Assembly: GCA_024123915.1 (NCBI GenBank) | Contig: CP099650.1 | Coordinates: 6,634,001 to 6,698,000, forward strand | Length of the DNA stretch: 64,000 nucleotides | Origin: Oxalobacteraceae bacterium OTU3CAMAD1 | GTDB lineage: Bacteria > Pseudomonadota > Gammaproteobacteria > Burkholderiales > Burkholderiaceae_D | Reading direction: 5' to 3' | Part shown: positions 10,227 to 18,828 of the stretch, piece after piece | How the letters are laid out: each line of letters opens with the position of its first letter | Position numbering within the stretch: the stretch's first letter is position 1 | Made by a program: the position numbers and the translations under genes | The notes under the pieces: model-generated | Told to the model about the DNA's origin: nothing | Database searches by the model: none | Seen by the model: only the letters and a program-made list of their open reading frames with translations

Positions 10227-11867
10227 ATGGCCATCGAAACGATCGACGAAGCATTCCAACCCACCGCCAAATCCACGACCGAAGGCTATGTCCACGCCGA
10301 CGACCCGGCGCACGCGCACCAGCACGCGCACCCGCACGGCTGGCGCCGCTGGCTGTACGCGACCAATCACAAGGACATCGGCACGCTCTACCTGTGGTTC
10401 TCGCTGGCAATGCTGATGGCCGGCGGCCTGCTGGCGATGCTGATCCGGGTCGAGTTGTTCCAGCCCGGCCTGCAGTATTTTTATCCGGAGTTCTACAACC
10501 AGATGGTCACCCTGCACGGCTTGGTGATGATCTTCGGCGCCATCATGCCGGCCTTCGTCGGCTTCGCCAACTGGATGATCCCGTTGCAGGTCGGCGCCTC
10601 CGACATGGCTTTTGCGCGCATGAACAATTTCTCGTTCTGGCTGCTGCCACCGGCCGCGCTGTTGCTGATCGGCTCGTTCTTCAGCGCCGGCGGCGCCACC
10701 GCCGCCGGCTGGACCATGTACCCGCCGCTGTCGACTCAAATGGGCGTGGGCATGGACATGGCGATCTTCGCCATCCACCTGATGGGCATCTCGTCCATCA
10801 TGGGCGCGATCAACATCATCACCACCATCCTCAACCTGCGGGCCAAGGGCATGACCTTAATGCGCATGCCGATGTTCTGCTGGACCTGGCTCATCACCGC
10901 CTATCTGCTGATCGCCGTGATGCCGGTGCTGGCCGCCGCCATCACCATGATCCTGACCGACCGCCACTTCGGCACCACCTTCTTCAACGCGGCCGGCGGC
11001 GGCGATCCCGTCATGTACCAGCACATCTTCTGGTTCTTCGGCCACCCGGAGGTCTACATTTTGATATTGCCCGCGTTCGGGATGATCTCGGAGATCATCC
11101 CGGCGTTCTCGCGCAAGCGGCTGTTCGGATACGCCTCGATGGTGTACGCGGCCGGTTCGATCGCCATCATCTCCTTCATCGTGTGGGCGCACCATATGTT
11201 CGCCACCGGCATGCCGATCACCGGCCAGTTGTTTTTCATGTACGCAACCATGCTGGTGGCCGTGCCCACCGGCGTCAAGGTCTTCAACTGGATCGCCACG
11301 ATGTGGCGCGGCGCGATGACGTTCGAGGCGCCGATGCTGTTCGCGGTGGGCTTCCTGTGGGTGTTCACGATCGGCGGCTTCTCCGGCCTGATCCTGGCGG
11401 TGGCGCCGATCGACATCCAGGTCCACGACACTTACTATGTCGTCGCCCACTTCCACTACGTGCTGGTGGCCGGCTCGCTGTTCGCGCTGTTTGCCGGATA
11501 CTACTATTGGGTGCCGAAGTGGACGGGCTACATGTTCAACGAAAAGCGTGCCGCCTTCCACTTCTGGAACTCGCTCATCTGGGTCAACGTCACCTTCTTC
11601 CCGATGCACTTCCTGGGACTGGCCGGCATGCCGCGCCGTTACGCCGACTATTCGACCCAGTTCACCGACTACAACCAGCTGGCCACGGTGGGCGCGTTGC
11701 TGTTCGGGCTGACGCAGGTATACTTCCTGTTCGCCATCGTGCTGCCGACCATACGCGGCGGCAAGCCCGCCCCGGCCAAGCCGTGGGAAGGCGCCGATGG
11801 GCTGGAGTGGACGGTGCCGAGTCCGGCGCCCTTCCACACCTTCGAAAAACCGCCTGCCGTGATCTGA
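10227..11867 (+). CDS. ctaD: Cytochrome c oxidase subunit I (A-type haem-copper oxidase)
   Basis: A 546-residue, 12-helix subunit I. Signatures: TNHKDIGTLY start, GAxDMAFARMNN (D-channel Asp), FFGHPEVYILILP (Cu-B His, the Glu of the D channel and cross-linked Tyr), WAHHMF (Cu-B His pair), VPTGVKVFNW (K-channel Thr and Lys) and HDTYYVVAHFHYV (haem ligands). This makes it a proton-pumping A1-type oxidase. Unusual: subunits II and III are not adjacent, so it is an orphan copy. The N-terminus before the first helix is rich in His (HADDPAHAHQHAHPHG), a possible copper or metal-binding segment. Preceded by AGGGAGA and followed 13 nt later by DUF2244. Confidence 0.95.
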   Translation: MAIETIDEAFQPTAKSTTEGYVHADDPAHAHQHAHPHGWRRWLYATNHKDIGTLYLWFSLAMLMAGGLLAMLIRVELFQPGLQYFYPEFYNQMVTLHGLVMIFGAIMPAFVGFANWMIPLQVGASDMAFARMNNFSFWLLPPAALLLIGSFFSAGGATAAGWTMYPPLSTQMGVGMDMAIFAIHLMGISSIMGAINIITTILNLRAKGMTLMRMPMFCWTWLITAYLLIAVMPVLAAAITMILTDRHFGTTFFNAAGGGDPVMYQHIFWFFGHPEVYILILPAFGMISEIIPAFSRKRLFGYASMVYAAGSIAIISFIVWAHHMFATGMPITGQLFFMYATMLVAVPTGVKVFNWIATMWRGAMTFEAPMLFAVGFLWVFTIGGFSGLILAVAPIDIQVHDTYYVVAHFHYVLVAGSLFALFAGYYYWVPKWTGYMFNEKRAAFHFWNSLIWVNVTFFPMHFLGLAGMPRRYADYSTQFTDYNQLATVGALLFGLTQVYFLFAIVLPTIRGGKPAPAKPWEGADGLEWTVPSPAPFHTFEKPPAVI

Positions 11868-11880
11868 GCCGGAGCGAACG

Positions 11881-12348
11881 ATGCCACGTGATGTGCCTTC
11901 GGAACGACGGAGCTGGCTGGTGCGGCGGCGCTCGGTGCTGCAGCGGCCGCAGTTGACCGTGCTGTTCGCCACGCTGTGCTGCCCCACTCTGGGCGTCGCG
12001 GCCGGCTTTGCGTACCTGGGCTACTGGCACATGCTGGCGTATGCGCTGCTTGAGATGGCCGCGCTGGCCGCCTGCCTGTGGTACTACGGACGCCACCTCG
12101 ACGACTACGACCGGATCGAAATCTCGGAAAGTGCCATTGTTGTTGAACAGCGCAGGGGCCATCGGTGCAGCTATCGCCATCTCGACCTGTGGAGCGCCCG
12201 GCTGCTATCGCCGGTACGTGATGGCGACCCGATACGCATCAACGACAAACGGGATAGCATCGTTGTCCTCGGGCGTTTTCTCGCGGAGGAGGAGCGCCGC
12301 CACCTCGCCAATGAACTAGGTCAATGGCTGCGCCGCGCAGACTCCTGA
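11881..12348 (+). CDS. DUF2244 membrane protein
   Basis: A 155-residue protein with two membrane segments (about residues 27-47 and 52-70), then a PH-like beta-rich cytoplasmic part (YDRIEISESAIVVEQ... RLLSPVRDG). This is the DUF2244 architecture, often found beside terminal oxidase genes. It starts 13 nt after the ctaD stop and is presumably co-transcribed. A role in oxidase assembly or membrane association is inference from neighbourhood only. Confidence 0.75.
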   Translation: MPRDVPSERRSWLVRRRSVLQRPQLTVLFATLCCPTLGVAAGFAYLGYWHMLAYALLEMAALAACLWYYGRHLDDYDRIEISESAIVVEQRRGHRCSYRHLDLWSARLLSPVRDGDPIRINDKRDSIVVLGRFLAEEERRHLANELGQWLRRADS

Positions 12349-12428
12349 ACTCTCGCAATATTGCCATAAGTCAATTTTCGACAAGCTTGCCGGTGACATG
12401 ATGAAGGTCCCCTCTCAAGGAGCCTATC

Positions 12429-12881
12429 ATGTCGACATGCCAGCACTGCGGTATCGAAAATTCACCCATCCATTCACTCTGTACAACCTGCGGAACCTCG
12501 CCCCCAAAACCAGCCTCCGGCACGGAAGCGGAACTATCGGCGCTGTGGCGTATCCGTTTCGATTTGATTGAAAAAGCCGGCGGGCCAACGCGACCGCACT
12601 TCAAGCAGCTCAGCTTCGGCGAGCGCTTTCGACTCGCGTTCAATCTGTGGGCCTTGCTTTTTGGGCCGTTCTACTACTTAGCCAAAGGCATGTGGCGCAA
12701 AGCGATCGTCGCCGCATTTATCGGCCTGCCGTTGATGATTTTAATTAACGTTGCTGCGCCCGACGGAGAGCTCGATCCCTTGAAGATGTGCGTGAACACG
12801 CTCATCAATGTTTGGTTCACTTTGCATGCCAACATCAACTACTACAAGAAGATAGTATTGGATGACAACGGCTGGTGGTAG
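12429..12881 (+). CDS. Zinc-ribbon plus DUF2628 membrane protein
   Basis: About 150 residues. The N-terminus carries CQHC...CTTC, a small zinc-ribbon, and is followed by a DUF2628 region (LWALLFGPFYYLAKGMWRKA, then a second hydrophobic helix and a conserved aromatic end). A good AAGGAG precedes the ATG. Such proteins are small inner-membrane proteins of unknown function. Ends ahead of REP-like element A2, facing the MmyB-type regulator. Confidence 0.8.
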   Translation: MSTCQHCGIENSPIHSLCTTCGTSPPKPASGTEAELSALWRIRFDLIEKAGGPTRPHFKQLSFGERFRLAFNLWALLFGPFYYLAKGMWRKAIVAAFIGLPLMILINVAAPDGELDPLKMCVNTLINVWFTLHANINYYKKIVLDDNGWW

Positions 12882-12909
12882 CGTCGCACGAAGCGAGCGC
12901 TTTCTAAAT

Positions 12910-13008
12910 CACGTAGGGCGGATTAGCGAAGCGTAATCCGCCAATGCGTGCGTTTCGACGGCTCGTAGATTGGCGGATTACGGCGTTCCGCCTAATCCGC
13001 CCTACGTG
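12910..13008. repeat. REP-like palindromic element, copy A2
   Basis: Arms CACGTAGGGCGGATTAG (12910-12926) and exact complement (12992-13008). The inner half-units GCGAAGCGTAATCCGCC and GGCGGATTACGGCGTTCCG show that each arm is itself a short hairpin. Lies between the convergent DUF2628 and XRE-family genes. Confidence 0.85.
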
Positions 13009-13046
13009 GATCTGCGGTGTTTCCATTGTCCGGGCCACAGTGGCGG

Positions 13047-13805
13047 TTAACCCGGCAGCAGCATCACCAGCTTCAAATCGTGGCGTTTGGCCAGATGCAA
13101 TGTCACCTGATTGAAGCTCAGCGCTTGCCCGGCTTCTGTCCGGAAACTCCGCAACCCGCCCTCCCTGCCCACCACGTCCTGCAGGCGCCACAACTCCCGG
13201 AATTCGGCGCTGTCACGTGCCACGTCGGCGATCAGCTCCCTCACCGCCGGTTGCTCGGCGTGCTTGCCGATGTCGGCGCGGAACTCGGCCACCAGCCGCC
13301 GTGCACGCTCCGGCCAATCGACGATCAACCCGCGCGCCACCACCGACTGGAACATGAAGCGCAACAGGTTCGGCGACGGTCCATCGAGCCAGCCGGCAAA
13401 CAACCGCGCAGCCGCGTCATTCCACGCCACCGCGTCCCAGCGCAGATCGAGAATATAGGCCGGCGCATCCACGGCAGCCACGATCGCGTCCAGCGCCACC
13501 TCGGCAGGAGCGCCATCCGCCTCGCCATGCGGATCGAGCCGCTCGGCCAGACTGAACAAATAGACGCGCTCGGCCCCGCTCAACTGCAGCACCTCTGCCA
13601 GCCGCGCCAGCATCTTGCCCGACGCCGACACCGGCCTCCCCTGCTCCAGCCACGTCAGCCACGTCGGGCTGACCTCGCACAGCTGCGCCAACTCCTCGCG
13701 CCGCAACCCTGGCGTGCGCCGCCGCCCCCCACCGGGCAGACCGACGCTGGCCGGCGTGGTGCGCTCCCGATGGGCGCGGATAAAATCGCCTAACTTGTTT
13801 TGCAT
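13047..13805 (-). CDS. XRE-family regulator with MmyB-like ligand-binding domain
   Basis: A 252-residue protein. N-terminal HTH: LGDFIRAHRERTTPASVGLP, RTPGLRREELAQLCEVSPTW, a typical signature of the MmyB subgroup. The C-terminal MmyB-like PAS-related domain (AYILDLRWDAVAWNDAAARLF) may bind fatty-acid-like ligands. Divergent from the adjacent SAM methyltransferase, its likely target. The 90-nt gap has CAGGATA twice as a direct repeat, a possible binding site. Confidence 0.9.
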   Translation of the reverse strand: MQNKLGDFIRAHRERTTPASVGLPGGGRRRTPGLRREELAQLCEVSPTWLTWLEQGRPVSASGKMLARLAEVLQLSGAERVYLFSLAERLDPHGEADGAPAEVALDAIVAAVDAPAYILDLRWDAVAWNDAAARLFAGWLDGPSPNLLRFMFQSVVARGLIVDWPERARRLVAEFRADIGKHAEQPAVRELIADVARDSAEFRELWRLQDVVGREGGLRSFRTEAGQALSFNQVTLHLAKRHDLKLVMLLPG

Positions 13806-13896
13806 GGTGGTTTTTATACCAGGATAAGTGCTTGTCTTGTTACAGGATATAAACCCGCCTATTCTGCCCTGACCCGCCCAATTCAGGAGAAATAAA

Positions 13897-14670
13897 ATGC
13901 AACAGCAAGCCGTCGTCGCCCAACAATTCGGCCAAACAGCCAGCGCCTACCTGACCAGCACTGTCCATTCGCAGGGCGCCGACCTTGCCGCGCTGCGCGA
14001 ACTGGCCGCCGGCCTGGGCAAACCCGTGGTGCTCGATCTCGGCTGCGGCGCCGGCCACGCCAGCTTCGCCGTCGCCCCGGTCGCGCGCTCCGTCACCGCA
14101 TTCGACCTGGCGAATGAAATGCTCGCCGTGGTGACCGGCGCGGCGCAGGAACGCGGCCTGCACAACATCGTCACCGAACAAGGCAACGTCGCCAGCCTGC
14201 CGTTCGCCGACGCCTCGTTCTGCATGATCGTCACGCGCTTCTCGGCGCACCACTGGCTCGACCTGCCGGCCGCACTGCGCGAAGTCAAGCGCGTGCTCAA
14301 GCCCAACGGCCAGCTGGTCGTCATCGACATCACCGCGCCCGAAGTGCCGCTGCACGACACAACTCTGCAGGCGGTAGAACTGCTGCGCGACGGCTCGCAT
14401 GTGCGCGACTACCGCCCGTCCGAGTGGACCGCGACGCTGCAAGCGGCAGGCTTCCTGCCGGAGCGCGCCGGCGACTGGAAGCTGCAAATGGTATTCGATG
14501 AATGGACCGCTCGCATGCGCACGCCGCCCGAGCGGGTGGCGGCGATCCGCAGCCTGTTCGCCAGCGCGCCGGAGGAAACGTTGAAATACTTCGAGGTTCA
14601 ACCCGACGGCTCGTTCACCATCGATTCGACGCTGTTCAAGGCCACACATAAGCACAGCGACATCTACTAA
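13897..14670 (+). CDS. Class I SAM-dependent methyltransferase (UbiE/YcgJ type)
   Basis: A 257-residue protein with a Rossmann methyltransferase core: VLDLGCGAGHASF (SAM motif I, about residue 47-59), an acidic turn (AFDLANEML), and a VKRVLKPNGQLVVIDI post-I/motif III segment. Family members methylate small molecules. The substrate here is unknown. Preceded by AGGAG and divergent from the MmyB-type regulator, with which it probably forms a regulator/target pair. It ends at a bidirectional terminator shared with the peroxiredoxin gene. Confidence 0.9.
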   Translation: MQQQAVVAQQFGQTASAYLTSTVHSQGADLAALRELAAGLGKPVVLDLGCGAGHASFAVAPVARSVTAFDLANEMLAVVTGAAQERGLHNIVTEQGNVASLPFADASFCMIVTRFSAHHWLDLPAALREVKRVLKPNGQLVVIDITAPEVPLHDTTLQAVELLRDGSHVRDYRPSEWTATLQAAGFLPERAGDWKLQMVFDEWTARMRTPPERVAAIRSLFASAPEETLKYFEVQPDGSFTIDSTLFKATHKHSDIY

Positions 14671-14682
14671 ACCAACAGACGT

Positions 14683-14712
14683 AAAAAAAGGCGCCGTCTC
14701 CGGCGCCTCTTT
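14683..14712. terminator. Bidirectional intrinsic terminator
   Basis: Stem AGGCGCCG (14689-14696) and CGGCGCCT (14701-14708), with an A-run before and pyrimidine-rich TCTTTC after. It serves the convergent methyltransferase (+) and peroxiredoxin (-) genes. Confidence 0.8.
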
Positions 14713-14734
14713 CACTGCATCAACTCAAGCCGGC

Positions 14735-15238
14735 TTACGCCTGGCCCAGCAGAGTCTCGGCGTTCGACACTTCGAACTTGCCGCCTTGTTCCACGTTCAG
14801 CTGCTTGACGACGCCGTCTTCGACCAGCATCGAATAGCGCTGCGAGCGCGTGCCCATGCCGTGCTTGCTGAAGTCGGCGTCCAGGCCCAGCGCCTTGCTG
14901 TAGGCGGCGTTGCCGTCGGCCATCATGCGGACGGTGCCGGTGGCTTTCTGGTCGCGGCCCCAAGCGCCCATGACGAAGGCGTCATTGACCGAGATGCACC
15001 AGATTTCATCGACGCCCTTGGCCTTCAGGTCGGCTGCGTGCTTGACGTAGCCTGGCACGTGCTGTGCCGAGCAGGTCGGGGTGTAGGCGCCTGGCAGGCC
15101 GAAGATCGCGATCTTCTTGCCCTTGACCAAATCTTGCACGTTGAACGTGTTCGGGCCGAGCGAGCAGCCTTCGGTTTCGGTCTCGACGAATTCGGACAGG
15201 GTGCCTTCCGGCAGGGTATCGCCAATCTTGATGGTCAT
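14735..15238 (-). CDS. Peroxiredoxin of the Prx5 type
   Basis: A 167-residue thiol peroxidase. The peroxidatic motif PGAYTPTCSAQHVPGY places the reactive Cys at residue 56; further cysteines are Cys25 and Cys81, possible resolving residues. The late R-S-Q-RYSMLVEDG segment completes the active-site region. It reduces H2O2 and organic peroxides, probably with glutathione/glutaredoxin or thioredoxin. The start at 15238 is set by AAGGAG; the longer frame upstream overlaps the ftsZ terminator and is not coding. It sits between the dcw operon and the accessory block. Confidence 0.93.
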   Translation of the reverse strand: MTIKIGDTLPEGTLSEFVETETEGCSLGPNTFNVQDLVKGKKIAIFGLPGAYTPTCSAQHVPGYVKHAADLKAKGVDEIWCISVNDAFVMGAWGRDQKATGTVRMMADGNAAYSKALGLDADFSKHGMGTRSQRYSMLVEDGVVKQLNVEQGGKFEVSNAETLLGQA

Positions 15239-15271
15239 GTGTGACTCCTTTTGTTGGGGTAGTGAACGTAA

Positions 15272-15296
15272 AAAAGCCGCGACAAGCGCGGCTTTT
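15272..15296 (-). terminator. Terminator of the dcw operon (after ftsZ)
   Basis: GCCGCG (15276-15281) and CGCGGC (15287-15292) flanked by an A-run and TTTT; an intrinsic terminator about 90 nt beyond the ftsZ stop. A second long stem, AGGCCATCC (15330-15338) with GGATGGCCT (15352-15360), stands between it and ftsZ without a U-tract and may protect the 3' end. Confidence 0.75.
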
Positions 15297-15386
15297 CCCG
15301 GCATAGAACGCACAGTATGCCTGAACCCAGGCCATCCTGCACAATCGTGCCGGATGGCCTAATCGACTCTCGGTGAGCAGTGACTC

Positions 15387-16610
15387 TTAGTCGGCCTGCT
15401 TGCGCAGGAAGGCTGGAATGTCGTAGGTCTCCATACCGTTCTTCTCCATCGCGCGCACTTGCTCGGAGGCCGACTCGCGACGCCATACCGCCGGCGCCTT
15501 CATGCCGTCGAAGGCCGGGGCGCCACCGCCGCCCATGCCGCCGGTCGCACCCATCGACACGCCGGCCGACGCCGCGCCGCCCATAGCGCCCGAAGGCATC
15601 ATCGGGCTGTTGTGGGTACCGGTGCGCAGCAGTTGCTGCGGCACCAGCTGCACGTGCTTCTTGCCCTTGCCCAGACCAGTGGCCACCACGGTGACGCGGA
15701 TCTCGTCGCCCATGGTGTCGTCGTAAGCGATACCCTGTGCGATCGAAGCGTCCGGCGCCGCGAACGCGCGCACGGCGGCCATGACTTCCTTGATCTCCTT
15801 ACCTTTCAGGCCACGGCTTGCAGTCACGTTGACCAGCACACCGCGCGCGCCCGACAGGTCGACGCCGTCCAGCAGCGGCGAAGCCACCGCCTGTTCGGCC
15901 GCGATGCGCGCGCGGTCGATGCCCGACGCGGTCGCGGTGCCCATCATGGCTTTGCCCTGCTCGCCCATGATGGTTTTCACGTCGTTGAAGTCGACGTTGA
16001 TGTGGCCCGGCACGTTGATGATCTCGGCGATACCGGCGACGGCGTTGTTCAGCACATCGTCGGCGTGCTGCAGCCACTCGATCAGCGATTCATCTTCGTA
16101 GATTTCTTCGAGCTTCTCGTTCAGGATCACGATCAGCGAGTCGACGTGTTCCGACAGCTGCTCCAGGCCTTCATCCGCGATGTCCATGCACTTCTGACCT
16201 TCGTGCGAGAACGGCTTCGACACCACCGCCACGGTCAGCGCGCCGAGCGACTTGGCCACTTCGGCCACGATCGGTGCGGCGCCGGTGCCGGTGCCGCCGC
16301 CCATGCCGGCGGCGATGAACACCATGTGCGCACCGCGCAGCGCGTCTTCGATACGCTGGCGCGATTCCTCGGCCAGCTTGCGGCCGACGTCCGGCTTCAT
16401 ACCCGCACCCAGGCCGGTCTCGCCGATCTGGATGACGTTGTGTGCGCGCGAGGTGGACAGCGCCTGCGCGTCGGTGTTTGCGGCGATGAACTCCACGCCG
16501 GACATGCCTTTAACGATCATGTGTTGAACTGCATTGCCACCTGCTCCGCCGACGCCGACGACCTTGATGACGGTGCCCAAAGCTGCGTTATCGACCATAT
16601 CAAACTCCAT
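15387..16610 (-). CDS. ftsZ: Cell division protein FtsZ
   Basis: A 407-residue tubulin-like GTPase that forms the Z ring. Visible are the nucleotide-binding loop GVGGAGGNAV, the tubulin signature GGGTGTGAAP, the T7 loop (NVDFNDVKTIM) and, after a Gly/Ala/Met-rich linker, the C-terminal peptide DIPAFLRKQAD that binds FtsA and ZipA. Start at 16610 (MEFDMVDN) follows GGGAG at 7-8 nt; the longer frame upstream is leader. Last gene of the dcw operon. The 159-nt gap to ftsA is the largest within the operon and is AT-rich, so an internal ftsZ promoter is likely there. Confidence 0.98.
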   Translation of the reverse strand: MEFDMVDNAALGTVIKVVGVGGAGGNAVQHMIVKGMSGVEFIAANTDAQALSTSRAHNVIQIGETGLGAGMKPDVGRKLAEESRQRIEDALRGAHMVFIAAGMGGGTGTGAAPIVAEVAKSLGALTVAVVSKPFSHEGQKCMDIADEGLEQLSEHVDSLIVILNEKLEEIYEDESLIEWLQHADDVLNNAVAGIAEIINVPGHINVDFNDVKTIMGEQGKAMMGTATASGIDRARIAAEQAVASPLLDGVDLSGARGVLVNVTASRGLKGKEIKEVMAAVRAFAAPDASIAQGIAYDDTMGDEIRVTVVATGLGKGKKHVQLVPQQLLRTGTHNSPMMPSGAMGGAASAGVSMGATGGMGGGGAPAFDGMKAPAVWRRESASEQVRAMEKNGMETYDIPAFLRKQAD

Positions 16611-16769
16611 GATGTGCTCCCTATCAGAATGCGGTTTCCAAGCGCCAGTCCTCATATTTGTAGGAGAACTGGGGATTGAAAACTGCTGTTTCAATTTAAA
16701 AAAAGTTTAGTGAAAAAACCACCCGTATTTTGCTTCGTGCTTTGCTGCGTATCTTTTACTCGTGCTGCC

Positions 16770-18002
16770 TTAAAAATTACCTAAGAACCATTCCTTCATG
16801 CGCTGCCACACCGCCTTCACCGACCCATCCTGCCGCGTGACGATGTGACCACGCAGGTACTGCTTTTTCGCTTCCAACAACAGGCCAAGCACGGTCGCGT
16901 AGCGCGGGCTGCGCACCACGTCGGCCAACTGGCCACGATAGTCCGGCGTGCCAAGGCGCGCCGGCTTGAGGAATATGTCTTCCGCCATTTCGACCATGCC
17001 CGGCATGATCGCGGTGCCGCCGGTCAGCACAATGCCCGACGAGAGCACGCCCTCGTAGCCGGATTCGCGCACCACCTGGTGCACCATCGCGAACAGCTCC
17101 TCGACGCGCGGCTCGATCACCGCCGCCAGCGCCTGGCGCGACAGGTTGCGCGGACCACGGTCGCCCAGTCCCGGCACCTCCAGGCTCTCGCCCGGATCGG
17201 CCAGCACCTGTTTGGCCACGCCGTAGCGGATCTTGATTTCTTCGGCTTCCGAGGTCGGCGTGCGCAGCGCCATCGCGATGTCGTTGGTAATCTGGTCGCC
17301 AGCGATCGGGATCACGGCGGTATGACGGATCGCGCCGTCGGAAAACACCGCCACGTCGGTGGTGCCGCCGCCGATATCGATCAGCACAACACCCAGTTCC
17401 TTTTCGTCCGGCGTCAGCACCGCGTCGGCCGAAGCCATCGGCTGCAAAATCAGGTCCGACACTTCCAGTCCGCAGCGGCGCACGCACTTGACGATGTTCT
17501 GCACCGCCGACACGGCGCCGGTGACGATATGGACTTTCACTTCAAGGCGGATGCCGCTCATGCCGATCGGTTCGCGCACATCTTCCTGGCTGTCGACGAT
17601 GAACTCCTGCGGCACCGTATGCAGCAGCTGCTGGTCTGTCGGGATGTTAACCGCCTTTGCCGTTTCGATGACGCGCGCCACGTCGGTCGCCGTCACTTCC
17701 TTTTCCTTGATTGCCACCATGCCGCTCGAATTGAAGCTGCGGATATGGCTGCCCGCGATGCCGGCATAGACATTGCGGATCTTGCAGTCGGCCATCAGCT
17801 CCGCTTCTTCGAGCGCGCGCTGGATCGATTCGACGGTCGCTTCGATGTTGACCACCACGCCCTTCTTCAGGCCTTTCGATTCGTGCTGACCCAGCCCGAT
17901 CACCTCGTGGCGTCCATCGCCCATCACCTCGGCCACCACGGCCACCACTTTCGAGGTGCCGATGTCGAGGCCGACGATCAGGTTTTTAGCGTCTTTTGTC
18001 AT
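16770..18002 (-). CDS. ftsA: Cell division protein FtsA
   Basis: A 410-residue actin-like ATPase that tethers FtsZ to the membrane. It has GLDIGTSKVVAVV (phosphate 1), the 1C subdomain unique to FtsA, VLIDIGGGTTDVAVF (phosphate 2), VLTGGTAIMPGM (adenosine motif) and a C-terminal amphipathic helix (VWQRMKEWFLGNF) for membrane attachment. It starts 12 nt after ftsQ. Confidence 0.98.
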   Translation of the reverse strand: MTKDAKNLIVGLDIGTSKVVAVVAEVMGDGRHEVIGLGQHESKGLKKGVVVNIEATVESIQRALEEAELMADCKIRNVYAGIAGSHIRSFNSSGMVAIKEKEVTATDVARVIETAKAVNIPTDQQLLHTVPQEFIVDSQEDVREPIGMSGIRLEVKVHIVTGAVSAVQNIVKCVRRCGLEVSDLILQPMASADAVLTPDEKELGVVLIDIGGGTTDVAVFSDGAIRHTAVIPIAGDQITNDIAMALRTPTSEAEEIKIRYGVAKQVLADPGESLEVPGLGDRGPRNLSRQALAAVIEPRVEELFAMVHQVVRESGYEGVLSSGIVLTGGTAIMPGMVEMAEDIFLKPARLGTPDYRGQLADVVRSPRYATVLGLLLEAKKQYLRGHIVTRQDGSVKAVWQRMKEWFLGNF

Positions 18003-18014
18003 GTCTGTTGCTAC

Positions 18015-18821
18015 CTAGTGTTGGGGTTTAACGCTTATCGTTTTTTTTGCTGCCGCTTTTGGCTTGGTGCCCTCTTTCGGGATCTTCAATCCCGCCGCGC
18101 TCAGGGCCAAGCCGTTCTGGTACCGCATATCTATCGTCTCTATATCGGGCAAGTGCTCCACCAGTTGCGGATAAATCCCCGTCAGCCGGTCCACCCTTTC
18201 CTTCAACGTGGTGCTGGTCTGCTCGCGGCCCAGCGCCACGCTCATGCCGTTATCGAGCCGCACCGTCCATGCATAGCGGCTCGACAGCGACAGCGCTTGT
18301 GGCACCAGCTTGAGCGGCGCGAACCAGCCGCGCAGCTCCGCGTAACGCGACATCACTTCCTTCTCGCTGCCATCGGGCCCGTCGAACGCCGGCAGCTCGT
18401 GGTCCTCTTCCGCCTCGGCCAGGTTGGCGGTGAACACATCGCCCTTGACCGACAGCAGCCGACCATCCTCGCCCCACGTACCCAGCGCCTCATGCTCCTC
18501 CAGCGCCACGATCAACTGGTCCGGCCACTCGCGGCGCACCGTCGCGCGGCGTACCCAGGGCACCGATTCAAAGGCCAGACGCACCGCGTCCAGGTTGGTC
18601 GTGAAGAAGTTGCCCTTTAAGCGGCCCAGCGCGTTGTTCCGCAGGGTCAGGTGGTTCACATGCTGTAACTCGTCATGCCCGATGCTCTCGATACGAATCG
18701 TGCGCAGGTTGAACGCCGGGCGCTGCGCCACCCACCACACGCCGGCGGCGATGCATGCCAACAGCACCAGGGCGAAAATGCCGTTGGCGGTTGCATTCAA
18801 GGCTTTAGCGTCTTGCCACAT
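18015..18821 (-). CDS. ftsQ: Cell division protein FtsQ
   Basis: A 268-residue bitopic membrane protein: short cytoplasmic N-terminus, one membrane helix (about residues 14-33), a POTRA domain (FNLRTIRIESIGHDELQHVN) and the FtsQ beta domain, with a Lys/Ala-rich C-terminal tail. It recruits FtsL/FtsB to the divisome. It starts 7 nt after ddlB. Confidence 0.95.
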   Translation of the reverse strand: MWQDAKALNATANGIFALVLLACIAAGVWWVAQRPAFNLRTIRIESIGHDELQHVNHLTLRNNALGRLKGNFFTTNLDAVRLAFESVPWVRRATVRREWPDQLIVALEEHEALGTWGEDGRLLSVKGDVFTANLAEAEEDHELPAFDGPDGSEKEVMSRYAELRGWFAPLKLVPQALSLSSRYAWTVRLDNGMSVALGREQTSTTLKERVDRLTGIYPQLVEHLPDIETIDMRYQNGLALSAAGLKIPKEGTKPKAAAKKTISVKPQH

Positions 18822-18828
18822 CTGATAC

